Origin: Bradyrhizobium sp. SK17
GTDB taxonomy: Bacteria; Pseudomonadota; Alphaproteobacteria; Rhizobiales; Xanthobacteraceae
Direction: 5' to 3'
NCBI RefSeq assembly: GCF_002831585.1
Contig: NZ_CP025113.1
Span: forward strand, 3,487,001 to 3,551,000
Length of the DNA: 64,000 bases
A model generated the notes under the pieces. It did no database searches. It was not told where the DNA came from and worked only from the letters and a program-made list of their open reading frames with translations. Below, piece by piece: positions 46,185 to 55,417 of the stretch (position 1 is its first letter; each line of letters starts with the position of its first letter). The translations under genes and the position numbers were made by a program.

Positions 46185-47796
46185 CGCGACAAGCCCCTTG
46201 CGAACCGTGCTGCTGCCCGACATGCGCTATCCGGACGCCGTGCGCGCCCGCTATCGACAACGCGGATACTGGGACGAAGAGACTTTACCCGATATCGTTC
46301 GGGCTTGGGCAATCCGCCATGGCGGGCGAACGGCGCTCCTGACGGCGCGCGACGATTGGGATTTCACCACGTTGGTCGCGCGCGCCGACCGGTTCGGGCG
46401 CCATCTGGCGGGCCGCGGGGTCGTCGCGGGCGAAGCGGTCGTGTTGCAGCATCACAACGATACGGACTTCGTCGTCGCGCTGCTGGCGCTGCTTCTGCTC
46501 GGGGCCGTGCCTGTGTTGGCACTGCCGGCGCACCAGCAGCGCGAGGTGACGCATGTGGCTGAACTCGCAACGGCGGTCGGCTATCTTGGCACCGAGCAGG
46601 CGGGCATCGACACAGCGGTATTGCGGTCCGCGGTGTCGAGCCTTCGCTTCTCGCTGCTGGGATCGCCGAATCGGCGGTTTGCGGATTGGCCGGACGATGG
46701 GACGGGTCCATTGCCGCGGCCCGTTGTATCTCCGGAAGACGTGGCGCTGCTCCTGCTGTCCGGCGGCACGACCGGCATGCCGAAATTGATTGCTCGCACC
46801 CACGCCGATTACATCTACAATTTCCGCGCCAGTGCGGAGCTCTGTGCGGTCACCGCCGAGGACCGCTATCTGGCGGCGTTGCCGATGGCGCACAATTTCC
46901 CGCTGGGATGTCCCGGGATTCTCGGTACGCTGGATCGGGGCGGCGCTGTCATCGTACCGCCTAGTTCGGCGGCGGAGGAGGCGTTCGAGAGCATCGCGGG
47001 TCACCGTGCGACACTGACGGCGCTGGTGCCCTCGCTGGCCGCACTCTGGCTGGAGGCGTCCGAATGGGAACAGCCCGATCTGTCCTCTTTGCGCCTGTTG
47101 CAGGTCGGCGGCGCCAAGCTCGATGCCGTCGCCGCCGATCGGCTGGCGTCTGCATTTCCCTGCCGTCTCCAGCAGGTGTTCGGCATGGCCGAAGGTTTGC
47201 TGAATTTCACGCGGCTGGACGATGCGCCCGAGGTGATCGCCGCGACCCAGGGACGGCCGCTATGCGACGCTGACGAGGTGCGGATCGTTGATGAGCGCGG
47301 GCGGGATGTGCCGGCCGGCGAGATCGGCGAGCTCCTGGTCCGCGGCCCCTATACGATCCGCGGATACTATCGGGCGGCGGATTACAATCGCCATGCCTTC
47401 ACGTCGGATGGATTCTATCGCAGCGGGGATCGCGTGCGGCGTTTGGCCAGCGGTCACCTGATCGTCGAAGGACGGATCAAGGATGTCATCAACCGGCACG
47501 GTGAATCGATCGCGGCGGATGAAATCGAGACCTGTTTGCGCGATCATCCCGCGGTTCGCGATGCCGCGGTGTTCGCCGACCCGCAGGCCGGGCATGACGA
47601 GGCCGTTCATGCCGTTGTCATCTGCGACGATAGGGATCTCACCCTGAACGATATCCGCGCATTCTTCACGCGCCAACGGGTCGCGGCCTACAAATGGCCC
47701 GACAAGCTGTCGCATGTCGAGCGGTTCCCGCTCACGCCAATCGGGAAAGTCGACAAGCGGCAGCTGGCGACAATCCTTCGGGAATCGGTGACGTGA
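46177..47796 (+). CDS. pchD: salicyl-AMP ligase (PchD/YbtE type)
   Basis: This is a 539-residue stand-alone aryl-adenylating enzyme. P-loop LSGGTTGMPKLIARTH, FGMAEGLLNFTRLDD, SGDRVRRL and the C-terminal lysine in PIGKVDKRQL are intact. In the acyl pocket the motif MAHNFPLGCPG places Asn-Phe and Cys at the positions that are Asn-Tyr and Ser in DHB enzymes. EGLLN has Leu where DHB enzymes have Val. Both are the known salicylate variants of the DhbE code. It activates salicylate and loads the ArCP of NRPS 1. It is the last gene of the biosynthetic operon starting at 27456. Confidence 0.94.
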   Translation: MSDATSPLRTVLLPDMRYPDAVRARYRQRGYWDEETLPDIVRAWAIRHGGRTALLTARDDWDFTTLVARADRFGRHLAGRGVVAGEAVVLQHHNDTDFVVALLALLLLGAVPVLALPAHQQREVTHVAELATAVGYLGTEQAGIDTAVLRSAVSSLRFSLLGSPNRRFADWPDDGTGPLPRPVVSPEDVALLLLSGGTTGMPKLIARTHADYIYNFRASAELCAVTAEDRYLAALPMAHNFPLGCPGILGTLDRGGAVIVPPSSAAEEAFESIAGHRATLTALVPSLAALWLEASEWEQPDLSSLRLLQVGGAKLDAVAADRLASAFPCRLQQVFGMAEGLLNFTRLDDAPEVIAATQGRPLCDADEVRIVDERGRDVPAGEIGELLVRGPYTIRGYYRAADYNRHAFTSDGFYRSGDRVRRLASGHLIVEGRIKDVINRHGESIAADEIETCLRDHPAVRDAAVFADPQAGHDEAVHAVVICDDRDLTLNDIRAFFTRQRVAAYKWPDKLSHVERFPLTPIGKVDKRQLATILRESVT

Positions 47797-47823
47797 CATC
47801 GCCCGGATGTGTGTTGCCGCTTC

Positions 47824-47840
47824 GGCGGTCGTGAACCGCC
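47824..47840 (+). other. small hairpin after the salicyl-AMP ligase gene
   Basis: A 6-bp perfect stem GGCGGT/ACCGCC with a 5-base loop begins 28 bases after the ligase stop. There is no T-tract. It could mark the 3' end of the 20-kb biosynthetic transcript, but a short stem in GC-rich DNA is weak evidence. Confidence 0.35.
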
Positions 47841-47884
47841 ATGATGCGGGTTTCGCTCTTTAGAGGCAAAGTAAATCGTTGTAG

Positions 47885-47914
47885 TTGTCGGATTATTCGA
47901 TCTCTCCCTAGAAT
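47885..47914 (+). promoter_or_regulatory. candidate sigma-70-like promoter of the AraC gene
   Basis: TTGTCG (47885-47890) and TAGAAT (47909-47914) are separated by 18 bases and lie 58 bases before the AraC start. The 9-mer CCTAGAATG that contains the -10 element recurs in the receptor/NRPS promoter region at 26966-26974. Confidence 0.45.
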
Positions 47915-47971
47915 GCTGTCCTGCAGCAACAGGGACTAGCGCCGGCCGAGTGTCCGGTCGCTATTGGCAAG

Positions 47972-49003
47972 ATGAGTGTAGCGCTTGGACGTCGATCCGA
48001 TCGGGCTGTCATTGCGAACGGCGATCGGTACTCTCCCTCAAGTTTGGCCGATATCGCCAGCGAATGGGGCTATAGCTGCGAGATGTCGGGACCAACCGAT
48101 GTGAGGCCGACGCAGGAGGATTCGTCCCTGGCCGCCGGCTTCATCGCAACGCAGAAGCTGCCGAGCGGATTGCACGTCTGCGCCAGCGATCTGACAACGC
48201 TGCACGACAACGAGCGGATGGGTCTCGCCAAAAGATCGCTCACGATTGCGATCAATCTTGACGGGTCGTCGATCACTTATGAAATCGATGACGACCAGAC
48301 GGTCAGTCTGGTGGCGGAGAGCGCCGTCGCACTATCGGCGGCCGACGATATGCGCATGACGAGTAGCTACCGACGCGGTGACAGCTCCCGCATTCTGGTC
48401 ATCCAGGCCTGTCCGGCCAGCGTAATGGACACCGAGCTCGCCGAGCATCTCGATGCGCATTTGCAGGAGACGACGGCAAAGCCGGTACCCATGAGTTGCC
48501 GTGCCCGCGCGTTGACCCGCGAACTGTTCGCCCCGGAGCATACCGGTCTGGTCGGACGATTGTTGGCCGAGAGCTGTGCGCTGGAGTTGCTGGCATGTGC
48601 CATCACGGCCCAGCAGGCCCAAGGCAGGTCGACGGGTTGTCCGATTCATTCCCGCGATGTCGCAAAAATCCACCGGGTGCGCGACAATCTGCTCGCCAAT
48701 CTCGACGCAGAGCATCACCTCTGCGATCTCGCGCGCGATGTCGGAATGAGCACGAGCACCCTGAAGTGCAAGTTTGCGGCCGTCATCGGTCAGCCGGTCT
48801 TCCAGTTCTTGCGCGACAAGCGGCTCGCGCGTGCGCGCGACGGGCTGCAGCATGAAGGCTGGACGGTATCGCAGGCCGCTTACTATGTCGGTTACCGCCA
48901 CGCCAGCAATTTTGCCACGGCGTTTCGGCGGCGTTTCGGCGTCGCTCCGACCTCAACGCGGCGCTCGTCGCGCGAAGCGTCCGTTACTCAGGCGGCCGAA
49001 TAG
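47972..49003 (+). CDS. AraC-family siderophore regulator (PchR/YbtA-like)
   Basis: This is a 343-residue regulator with an N-terminal PchR-like sensor region and a C-terminal double helix-turn-helix (about residues 230-325: LCDLARDVGMSTSTLKCKFA, VSQAAYYVGYRHASNFATAFRRRFG). PchR and YbtA bind the ferric siderophore and switch on synthesis and uptake genes, and this gene has the expected position between biosynthesis and transport operons. It lies 175 bases after the ligase gene with its own candidate promoter. The ATG at 47972 has no strong ribosome site, so a slightly later start is possible. Confidence 0.9.
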   Translation: MSVALGRRSDRAVIANGDRYSPSSLADIASEWGYSCEMSGPTDVRPTQEDSSLAAGFIATQKLPSGLHVCASDLTTLHDNERMGLAKRSLTIAINLDGSSITYEIDDDQTVSLVAESAVALSAADDMRMTSSYRRGDSSRILVIQACPASVMDTELAEHLDAHLQETTAKPVPMSCRARALTRELFAPEHTGLVGRLLAESCALELLACAITAQQAQGRSTGCPIHSRDVAKIHRVRDNLLANLDAEHHLCDLARDVGMSTSTLKCKFAAVIGQPVFQFLRDKRLARARDGLQHEGWTVSQAAYYVGYRHASNFATAFRRRFGVAPTSTRRSSREASVTQAAE

Positions 49004-49180
49004 CGGGTCGTATCTTTCGCGGCACGGTATTGCGCGTCGACTGAATGGCGCCTCGAGATTCATCGATGCTTGCTGCGCGCCGGTGCAGGGGATCGCCGGT
49101 CCGCATCCGCTGCCGAAGGCCAGCCATCCAGCCGATCCGGTCGAGCGCATCGCGCAGCTTCCTGCATACGTTATCCAACT

Positions 49181-49194
49181 TATCGCAAACGATA
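49181..49194. promoter_or_regulatory. palindrome upstream of the MFS transporter gene
   Basis: TATCG-CAAA-CGATA is a perfect 5-bp inverted repeat located 80 bases before the start of the transport operon. It may be an operator for the iron or AraC regulation of that operon. It is short, and no second copy was noticed. Confidence 0.35.
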
Positions 49195-49273
49195 GCGCTC
49201 TGGTCTTTCGGTACTCAAAGAGCCTACTCAAGCGGCGGGCGCGAGGCGAAGAAGCGCGCTCGGAGAAAGGCCG

Positions 49274-50509
49274 ATGGAGCGTTACATGCGGTATGGCGTG
49301 ATCGCCGCGCTTGCGTGCCAGCAATACCTGGCGATCGCGTTCATCTATGCGGCAGTTCCGGTGATTCTGCGGGCCAACGGCGCCAGCCTGCAACTGGTCG
49401 GCCTGTTCGGAACGGTGTTCCTTGCCTTCGCTGTCAACTTTCTGTGGGCCCCGGTCGTCGATCGCTGGAGCCTGAACCGTCTCGGACTGCGGCGCTCGTG
49501 GATCCTCACAACGCAGGTGGCCAGCGCTGCGGCGATCGTTGCGATGGCGCTGCTCAATCCAGCGATCGATTTCGCTGCGGTTCTCTTTGTTTGTCTCGTG
49601 CTGGCGACGCTTGCCGCCACGCAGCGGATCGCGACATTGGGCTACGCCGCGGAGGCCCTCGACAGCGGGGAGCGTCCGTTCGGCGCCGCATTGCTTGGAT
49701 GGGGAGGGGCCGTCGGCAATGCAATCGGCGGAGCCGTCTTTCTACAATTGATCGAGTGGGTTGGCTGGCGCCAATCCCTGCTCGGCTTTGCTATGCTGTT
49801 GCTTGCCTTCGCGGGGTGGGTATTTTTCATCCCCGAGCCCGCCCGGCGCGAGTACGAGGCGTCGATGCCGCGTCGCGCGTCCATCCTGGCGATCATGCGC
49901 AACGAGAGCCTTTGGACGACAGCGGTCCTGATCGCTCCCGGCGTTCTTGGCGTCGCGGTGGCGTTCGCGATGGTTCAGCCGCGTCTGGTCGATCTCGGCT
50001 TTGGCGCCGCGGACATCGGCTGGATCGGCGCGTCAGCAAATATCCTGACGTTCACGATCATCGCGCCGCTGACCAGCGCGATCGTCGCCCGCCTGCTCCC
50101 GCATCGCGGCGTCATCTGGTGCTGCGCAATCCTGGCTGTCGGCTTTGCAGCGCTTTGGTTGATCGAACCGTATGTCGGGAGTCGTGTCGGCGCCGTGGCA
50201 GGCGTAGGTATCGTGTTTGCCGCCCTCGCGGTCCAGCACGTCGCATTCACCAATTGGTTTCTCGGTCTCGCACGGCCGGATGAGACGGCGACCGACGTCA
50301 CGTTCCTGACGTCAATGATGGCGGCATTCGCTTTGGTCGGGTTCGCGGCGAGCGGCTTCATCGCCGCCCGGTTCGGCTATGGCGTTACGTTGATTCTACC
50401 CGGCATCGGCTATGCGGTCTCGGCCTTGCTCGCTGCCGCGTTCACGCGTTCACGCCAACCAACGGTCGCGACAGGGGACGAACCGTTGGCAATCGGGCGT
50501 ACGCAGTAA
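49274..50509 (+). CDS. MFS siderophore transporter (RhtX/FptX/YbtX-like)
   Basis: This is a 411-residue 12-helix major facilitator protein with VNFLWAPVVDRWSLNRLGLRRSW, the loop 2-3 motif region of the RhtX/FptX family. FptX and RhtX move ferric pyochelin or rhizobactin across the inner membrane into the cytoplasm, so this is the likely uptake partner of the TonB receptor. The ATG at 49274 follows GGAGAAAGG; an ATG four codons later is an alternative. It opens the transport/salicylate operon, and the first ABC gene starts 15 bases after its stop. Confidence 0.88.
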   Translation: MERYMRYGVIAALACQQYLAIAFIYAAVPVILRANGASLQLVGLFGTVFLAFAVNFLWAPVVDRWSLNRLGLRRSWILTTQVASAAAIVAMALLNPAIDFAAVLFVCLVLATLAATQRIATLGYAAEALDSGERPFGAALLGWGGAVGNAIGGAVFLQLIEWVGWRQSLLGFAMLLLAFAGWVFFIPEPARREYEASMPRRASILAIMRNESLWTTAVLIAPGVLGVAVAFAMVQPRLVDLGFGAADIGWIGASANILTFTIIAPLTSAIVARLLPHRGVIWCCAILAVGFAALWLIEPYVGSRVGAVAGVGIVFAALAVQHVAFTNWFLGLARPDETATDVTFLTSMMAAFALVGFAASGFIAARFGYGVTLILPGIGYAVSALLAAAFTRSRQPTVATGDEPLAIGRTQ

Positions 50510-50524
50510 TTGGATCAACGGCCC

Positions 50525-52306
50525 ATGACATCTACATTCGTATCGAATGCTGGAGCCCGGCGGCCGGGTGCTGGCCTGCTCCGGTCGATCCGCGGCTGGC
50601 TGTGCCTTGCGATCATCCTGCAGGTGATCTCGTCGGGGCTGGTCCTGGCGCCGTTGATCGGGCTGTCCGAGCTGGCGCCGATCCTCTTGGGCAACGGCGC
50701 ACGCCAGCACGAGTCCTGGCGGCTTGTGGTGCTTTCGGCCGTATGTCTCGGCGGCGGGCTGGCGTTGCGCGGGTTGGCCGAACTCGTCACCCATCTAGCG
50801 GACAACGCATTCGCGCTGGACCTGCGCCAGCGGCTCGCCCGGCGGATCGCGCGGGCGCCGCTCGGCTGGTTGGACGGCAATAGCAGCGGGCAGATCAAGC
50901 AAGGCGTCCAAGACGACGTCACCGCGATCCATCATCTGATTGCCCATTCCTACGTCAACCTCGCCAACGCGGTTGCGACCACGCTCTTCGTCTACGGCTA
51001 TCTGATGCAGGTCGATTGGCGAATGACGCTGGTGGCGCTGCTACCGCTGCCGGTTTCGCTGTTTCTCTACGGCCGTGTCGTGGCCGCAAGCAGCAGCGAG
51101 AAGATGGCGCGATATGGCGCTGCGCTGGCACAAGTCAATCACTCCGTGATCGAGTTCGCGCAGGGGATTCCGCTGGTCAAGATATTCGGCCGGCAAGGGC
51201 AGGCTCATCAGGCCTATCGCGCGGCGGTGGACGACTTCCTCGCCTTCTTTCTTGCCTGGGTGCGTCCGTTGATCCGGCCGGAGACGCTGTCGTCGCTGGT
51301 GATCGCCCCGATTACCTTGCTGTTCCTGGTGCTGACGTGCGGCACGTTCGCCGTCAGTCAGGGCTGGATGCAGGGCATGCAGCTTGTGCCCTTCGCCGTT
51401 TTGGGTCTCGGCATCTCGATCCCGATCGCAGCGTTGAGCAGCAGCGCACAGTCGCTTCAGCTCAGTCGGGGTGCCTTTGCCCGGTTATCGGCGCTGCTGA
51501 GTATTCCGCAACAGCAGGAGCCTGAGCCGGGACTGCAACCGGACGGCGGTTCGGTCAGTTTCGAACACGTGACGTTCTCATTCGACGGAGTTCGCCGGAT
51601 TCTGGATGACGTATCCTTGACATTGCAGCCGGGCACGGTGACGGCGCTGGTCGGTCGTTCGGGATCTGGAAAGTCGACGTTGGCGAAGCTGCTGCTGCGT
51701 TTTCATGCGCTCGAGAGCGGCCGCATCACGCTCGGCGGTCGCGACATTGCCACGATCAACTCCCGCGACCTTTACCGGCATGTCGGCTTCGTCTTTCAGG
51801 ACGTGCGGCTGCTGCGCATGAGCGTGCGCGACAACATCGCGCTGGCACGACCGGATGCGAGCGACGAGGAGATCGAGGCGACCGCGACAGCGGCCGATAT
51901 CCATCGCCGCATCCTCCAGCTTCCGCGGGGCTACCGGTCGGTCTACGGCGAGGACGCGCGGTTCTCGGGCGGCGAGGCGCAACGGTTGAGCATCGCGCGC
52001 GCTCTGCTGCTCGATCCACCGGTGCTGGTGCTGGACGAGGCCACCGCGCAGGCCGATGCCGAGGCCGAAGCTGCGATTCAGGCCGGGCTCTCGGCGCTGT
52101 TGGCGGGTCGAGGACGGGCTCGAACCGTCCTCGTGATCGCACACAACCTCAAGAGCGTGGTGAATGCCGACCTGATCGCCGTGCTGGACGAGGGCCGAAT
52201 CGTAGAGACGGGGCAGCACCAGGCGCTGCTCGCCCGCGACGGATACTATGCGCGCATGTGGCGAGCTCAGAATCCCAATACTCAAGCGGAGGCGAGCGAG
52301 CGATGA
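50525..52306 (+). CDS. ABC half-transporter, membrane + ATPase (YbtP/IrtA-like)
   Basis: This is a 593-residue fused permease-ATPase. Six hydrophobic helices fill about residues 20-310. The ATPase follows with Walker A GRSGSGKST (about 379-387), signature FSGGEAQRLSIARAL, Walker B VLVLDEATA and a switch His in VIAHNLKS. A TTG at 50510 is in frame, but the ATG at 50525 gives the normal N-terminus. It probably pairs with the next gene as a heterodimer. In Yersinia YbtPQ and Mycobacterium IrtAB such pairs import or process ferric siderophores despite an exporter fold. The direction here is uncertain. Confidence 0.88.
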   Translation: MTSTFVSNAGARRPGAGLLRSIRGWLCLAIILQVISSGLVLAPLIGLSELAPILLGNGARQHESWRLVVLSAVCLGGGLALRGLAELVTHLADNAFALDLRQRLARRIARAPLGWLDGNSSGQIKQGVQDDVTAIHHLIAHSYVNLANAVATTLFVYGYLMQVDWRMTLVALLPLPVSLFLYGRVVAASSSEKMARYGAALAQVNHSVIEFAQGIPLVKIFGRQGQAHQAYRAAVDDFLAFFLAWVRPLIRPETLSSLVIAPITLLFLVLTCGTFAVSQGWMQGMQLVPFAVLGLGISIPIAALSSSAQSLQLSRGAFARLSALLSIPQQQEPEPGLQPDGGSVSFEHVTFSFDGVRRILDDVSLTLQPGTVTALVGRSGSGKSTLAKLLLRFHALESGRITLGGRDIATINSRDLYRHVGFVFQDVRLLRMSVRDNIALARPDASDEEIEATATAADIHRRILQLPRGYRSVYGEDARFSGGEAQRLSIARALLLDPPVLVLDEATAQADAEAEAAIQAGLSALLAGRGRARTVLVIAHNLKSVVNADLIAVLDEGRIVETGQHQALLARDGYYARMWRAQNPNTQAEASER

Positions 52307-54090
52307 TCGTTCGACGGTTGGCCCGGTTGCTCGGGACGGGGAGTGAACCGTTGCTGCGGCGCTATCTCTGGCTGATGCTGATCTGCTGCGTCGTGCAAGG
52401 TCTTACCTTCGTGCTCGTCGTACCGATCATGCAGGCGCTGCTGGCTGGCGACCCGCGCGGCGCGGCGCGGTGGTTGCCGTTGCTGGCCCTTGGCACCTTC
52501 ATGACATGGCTGCTGAACTATGCCGCGACCGTCCGCGGCTTTCGGGTTGCCATCAGGCTGCTGGAGACCCTGCGCCATCGCGTCGGCGATCATGTCGTTT
52601 CGCTGCCGCTCGGCTGGTTCACCCCGCAGAACACCGGCCGGCTCGGTATGACCCTGAGTCAGGGCGTGATGGATATCCTCGGACTCCCCGCGCGACAGTT
52701 GACCCCTTTGATGCGCGCCACCGTGACGCCACTGGTGGTGGTGGCGATGATGACGTTCTTCGACTGGCGGCTGGCGGTGATGGCTGCCGTGATCTTTCCT
52801 GGGGTGGCGCTGGTCTATTGGTGGGCCGGGCGCTTGGGCCGGGACGCTGACCGCGCCGTCGCCAGCGCCGCCGCCGAGGCGAGTGAGCGCATGGTCGAAT
52901 TCGCGCAGAACCAGGCGGTTCTGCGCGCCTATGGTTGCGGCGATCGCGGTTACGCGATGTTCGACGACGCGCTGCTCGCGCAAAGCCGCGCCAGCCGGCG
53001 GCAGCTTTGGCTCGTGCTGCCGCCACTGCTCGCCAATTCCTGGCTCGGCCAGCTCAGCTTTCTCTCGCTGATGGCTGGTATCACCTGGCTCGCAATCGGC
53101 AGCGAACCGCAACATTTGGCGACGCTGATCGCGATGCTGGTGCTGATCAATCGGGTGGTTGACCCGTTGACCGAAGTCGCGAACTACAGCGCCGGCATCC
53201 GTATGGCATCGGCGCAGATGGAGGCGGTGGAAGCCATTCTGGTCGCCGAACCGCTACCGTTGCTCACGCCGGTGGCGCCGCTGCCCGCGACGTACGACAT
53301 CGAGCTGGATCAGGTCGGCTTCGGCTATGTCCGCGGAACGCCGGTGCTCGACGCGATCGATCTGAAATTGCCCGCAAACACCACCACGGCCCTGCTCGGG
53401 ATATCCGGCTCGGGCAAAAGCACGATCCTGCAACTGATTGCGCGATTTCACGATCCTGACCGCGGCGCGGTCAGGATCGGCGGCGTAGATCTGCGCCATC
53501 TCGAAAGCGCGGAGTTGATGCGATTGATCGCCCCGGTCTTCCAGGACACCTATCTCTTTTCTGGAACCTTGCGCGAGAATGTCCTGCTTGGCGATCCCGC
53601 GGCGAGTGAGCCAGAGCTGGAGCGGGTGGCGAAGCTGGCGCGGCTTGACGAAGTCATCGACCGCCTGCCTCAGGGATTGGAGAGTCAGGTCGGAGAACGC
53701 GGCAGCCTGTTGTCCGGAGGCGAGCGCCAACGCGTGTGTATCGCGCGGGCGCTGCTCAAGGACGCGCCGATCATGCTGCTGGATGAGGCGGCAAGCGGGC
53801 TCGACGGCGAGAACCAGTCAGCCGTCACCGAAAGCCTCCGCATGCTGCATGGCCGCAAGACGCTTCTGATCATTACGCACCAGCTCGACGCTATCCGGAA
53901 CGCGGATCAGATCGTGGTGCTCGACAATCATCGCATCGTCGAGCAGGGCACCCATCCGCAACTGCTTGCGGCCGAGGGACGCTATGCGGCGTTCTGGCGC
54001 GCGCGTTCGGCATCGGCAGGTTGGCGGCTGCAAGCCTTCGATCAGGATATCGCACCCGACCGGAGCCGCTATGCTTCCGCTTCTCGATAG
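52303..54090 (+). CDS. ABC half-transporter, membrane + ATPase (YbtQ/IrtB-like)
   Basis: This is the 595-residue partner of the preceding half-transporter, starting at an ATG that overlaps its stop. The membrane domain covers about residues 20-310. Walker A is GISGSGKSTI (about 377), the signature is LLSGGERQRVCIARAL, Walker B is IMLLDEAASGLD and the switch His is in IITHQLD. Both halves have complete nucleotide sites. The last 20 bases overlap the P450 start, which points to a co-ordinated transcript. Confidence 0.88.
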   Translation: MIVRRLARLLGTGSEPLLRRYLWLMLICCVVQGLTFVLVVPIMQALLAGDPRGAARWLPLLALGTFMTWLLNYAATVRGFRVAIRLLETLRHRVGDHVVSLPLGWFTPQNTGRLGMTLSQGVMDILGLPARQLTPLMRATVTPLVVVAMMTFFDWRLAVMAAVIFPGVALVYWWAGRLGRDADRAVASAAAEASERMVEFAQNQAVLRAYGCGDRGYAMFDDALLAQSRASRRQLWLVLPPLLANSWLGQLSFLSLMAGITWLAIGSEPQHLATLIAMLVLINRVVDPLTEVANYSAGIRMASAQMEAVEAILVAEPLPLLTPVAPLPATYDIELDQVGFGYVRGTPVLDAIDLKLPANTTTALLGISGSGKSTILQLIARFHDPDRGAVRIGGVDLRHLESAELMRLIAPVFQDTYLFSGTLRENVLLGDPAASEPELERVAKLARLDEVIDRLPQGLESQVGERGSLLSGGERQRVCIARALLKDAPIMLLDEAASGLDGENQSAVTESLRMLHGRKTLLIITHQLDAIRNADQIVVLDNHRIVEQGTHPQLLAAEGRYAAFWRARSASAGWRLQAFDQDIAPDRSRYASASR

Positions 54091-55399
54091 CTGCGCTTGT
54101 GCGGCGGCATGGCCGCTGCCCGACACGGACCTGACGAACCTCGATCTGTTCACAAGCGGCTTTCCGCATCCGCTGTTTACGGCATTGCGGCGACATGAAG
54201 GGCCGCATTTTCACCCGGCTACAGCGCTGACGCCGGGACGCGAGGGATTCTGGGTGTTCACGCGGTATCGCGACATCGTCCCCGTTGCGCGCGACAGCGT
54301 CGCGTTCTCCTCCGAGAGCGGCGGCGATCGGGAAGGCGGCGGCACCATGATCGAGGACCTGCCCCGTTCGGTCGGGGTCGGCTCGGTGATCAATATGATG
54401 GACGATCCAAGGCATCGGGCGTTGCGCCGTCTGGTCGCGCCGGGCATCACCCATGCGAGGATTGCAGCGCTGGAGCCCGTGCTGGCCGATGCGGCGCGGA
54501 GCGCGGTCGACCAGGCGGTGCGGCGCGGCCACGGCGATCTCGTCAGCGACATCGCCGCCGAGCTCCCGCTGCTTGCGATTGCGAGTTTGCTCGGCATTCC
54601 GCCGCAAGACCGCCACCAGATCTTTGCCTGGATCAATGCGGTGCTCGACTACGCCGATCGACAGCTCGGCGAGACCAGTCAGACCAGCGCGCAGGCGATG
54701 CAGCAGTTCATGGCGTATGGACATCGCTTCGTTGAAGCCAGGCGGCAGGCTCCGGGAGAGGACGTCATTTCGCTCGCGGTGACCGGCGAGTTGAACGACG
54801 GGCTTGGGCGATTGTCGGCCGTCGAGCAATTGATGGTGTTCAATGTCGTGATGGTCGCGGGCCTCGAGACCACCCGCAACGCCATCGCCGGCGGCATTCG
54901 TGCCTTCATCCAGCATCCGGAGCAATGGACCCGCTTGCAGAACCAGCGATCATTGATTGACCCGGCCCTGGAAGAGATCCTGCGCTGGACGTCGCCGACG
55001 CCCTACAACCGCCGGACCGCAACCCGTGACGTCGAGATTGGCGGCCGGCTGATCCGGCGTGGCGAGAAGGTGACGTTGTGGTGGGCATCGGCCAATCGCG
55101 ACGAGGCGATTTTCGAGCAACCTTTCGCGTTCGATATCGGCCGGCCGGCCAATCCCCATCTGGCATTCGGCAGTGGCGGTCATGGTTGTCTCGGTGCGCA
55201 ACTCTCGAGGCTCGAGATGCGCGTCGTGCTGAATGCGCTGCTGGAGCGTGTCGACGGTTTCGACCTCGCCGGTGACACCGAGTGGGTGCGAAGCAACAAG
55301 CACACCGGAATCCGGCGCATGCCGGTCCGCTATTCGGAGGCATCGTCACAGTCGGCCCGCCACGGCGCCGTGACTGGTGCGACCGAGGGCCGTTTCTGA
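54071..55399 (+). CDS. cytochrome P450 of the siderophore locus
   Basis: This is a 442-residue bacterial class I P450. The haem-binding loop FGSGGHGCLGAQLSRLEMR has the thiolate Cys373. The I-helix oxygen-activating motif reads VAGLETTRNAI, the ExxR pair is EEILRW, and the MMDDPRHRALRRLV segment precedes helix C. The ATG at 54071 sits inside the end of the ABC gene. It is enclosed by siderophore transport and salicylate genes, so it probably oxidises the siderophore or an intermediate (ring desaturation, hydroxylation or aryl oxidation). No ferredoxin partner is encoded nearby. Pyochelin and yersiniabactin loci have no P450. Confidence 0.92.
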   Translation: MLPLLDSCACAAAWPLPDTDLTNLDLFTSGFPHPLFTALRRHEGPHFHPATALTPGREGFWVFTRYRDIVPVARDSVAFSSESGGDREGGGTMIEDLPRSVGVGSVINMMDDPRHRALRRLVAPGITHARIAALEPVLADAARSAVDQAVRRGHGDLVSDIAAELPLLAIASLLGIPPQDRHQIFAWINAVLDYADRQLGETSQTSAQAMQQFMAYGHRFVEARRQAPGEDVISLAVTGELNDGLGRLSAVEQLMVFNVVMVAGLETTRNAIAGGIRAFIQHPEQWTRLQNQRSLIDPALEEILRWTSPTPYNRRTATRDVEIGGRLIRRGEKVTLWWASANRDEAIFEQPFAFDIGRPANPHLAFGSGGHGCLGAQLSRLEMRVVLNALLERVDGFDLAGDTEWVRSNKHTGIRRMPVRYSEASSQSARHGAVTGATEGRF

Positions 55400-55417
55400 T
55401 CTTCATGGAGGGCTCCA

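Noticed and set aside
46177..47796. 2,3-dihydroxybenzoate-AMP ligase
   Set aside because: Pocket residues Phe, Cys and Leu are the salicylate set, and salicylate genes pchA/pchB are in the locus while no DHB dehydrogenase is.
53966..54070. longer N-terminus for the P450
   Set aside because: It would overlap the ABC transporter gene by 125 bases; the ATG at 54071 gives a normal P450 N-terminus.
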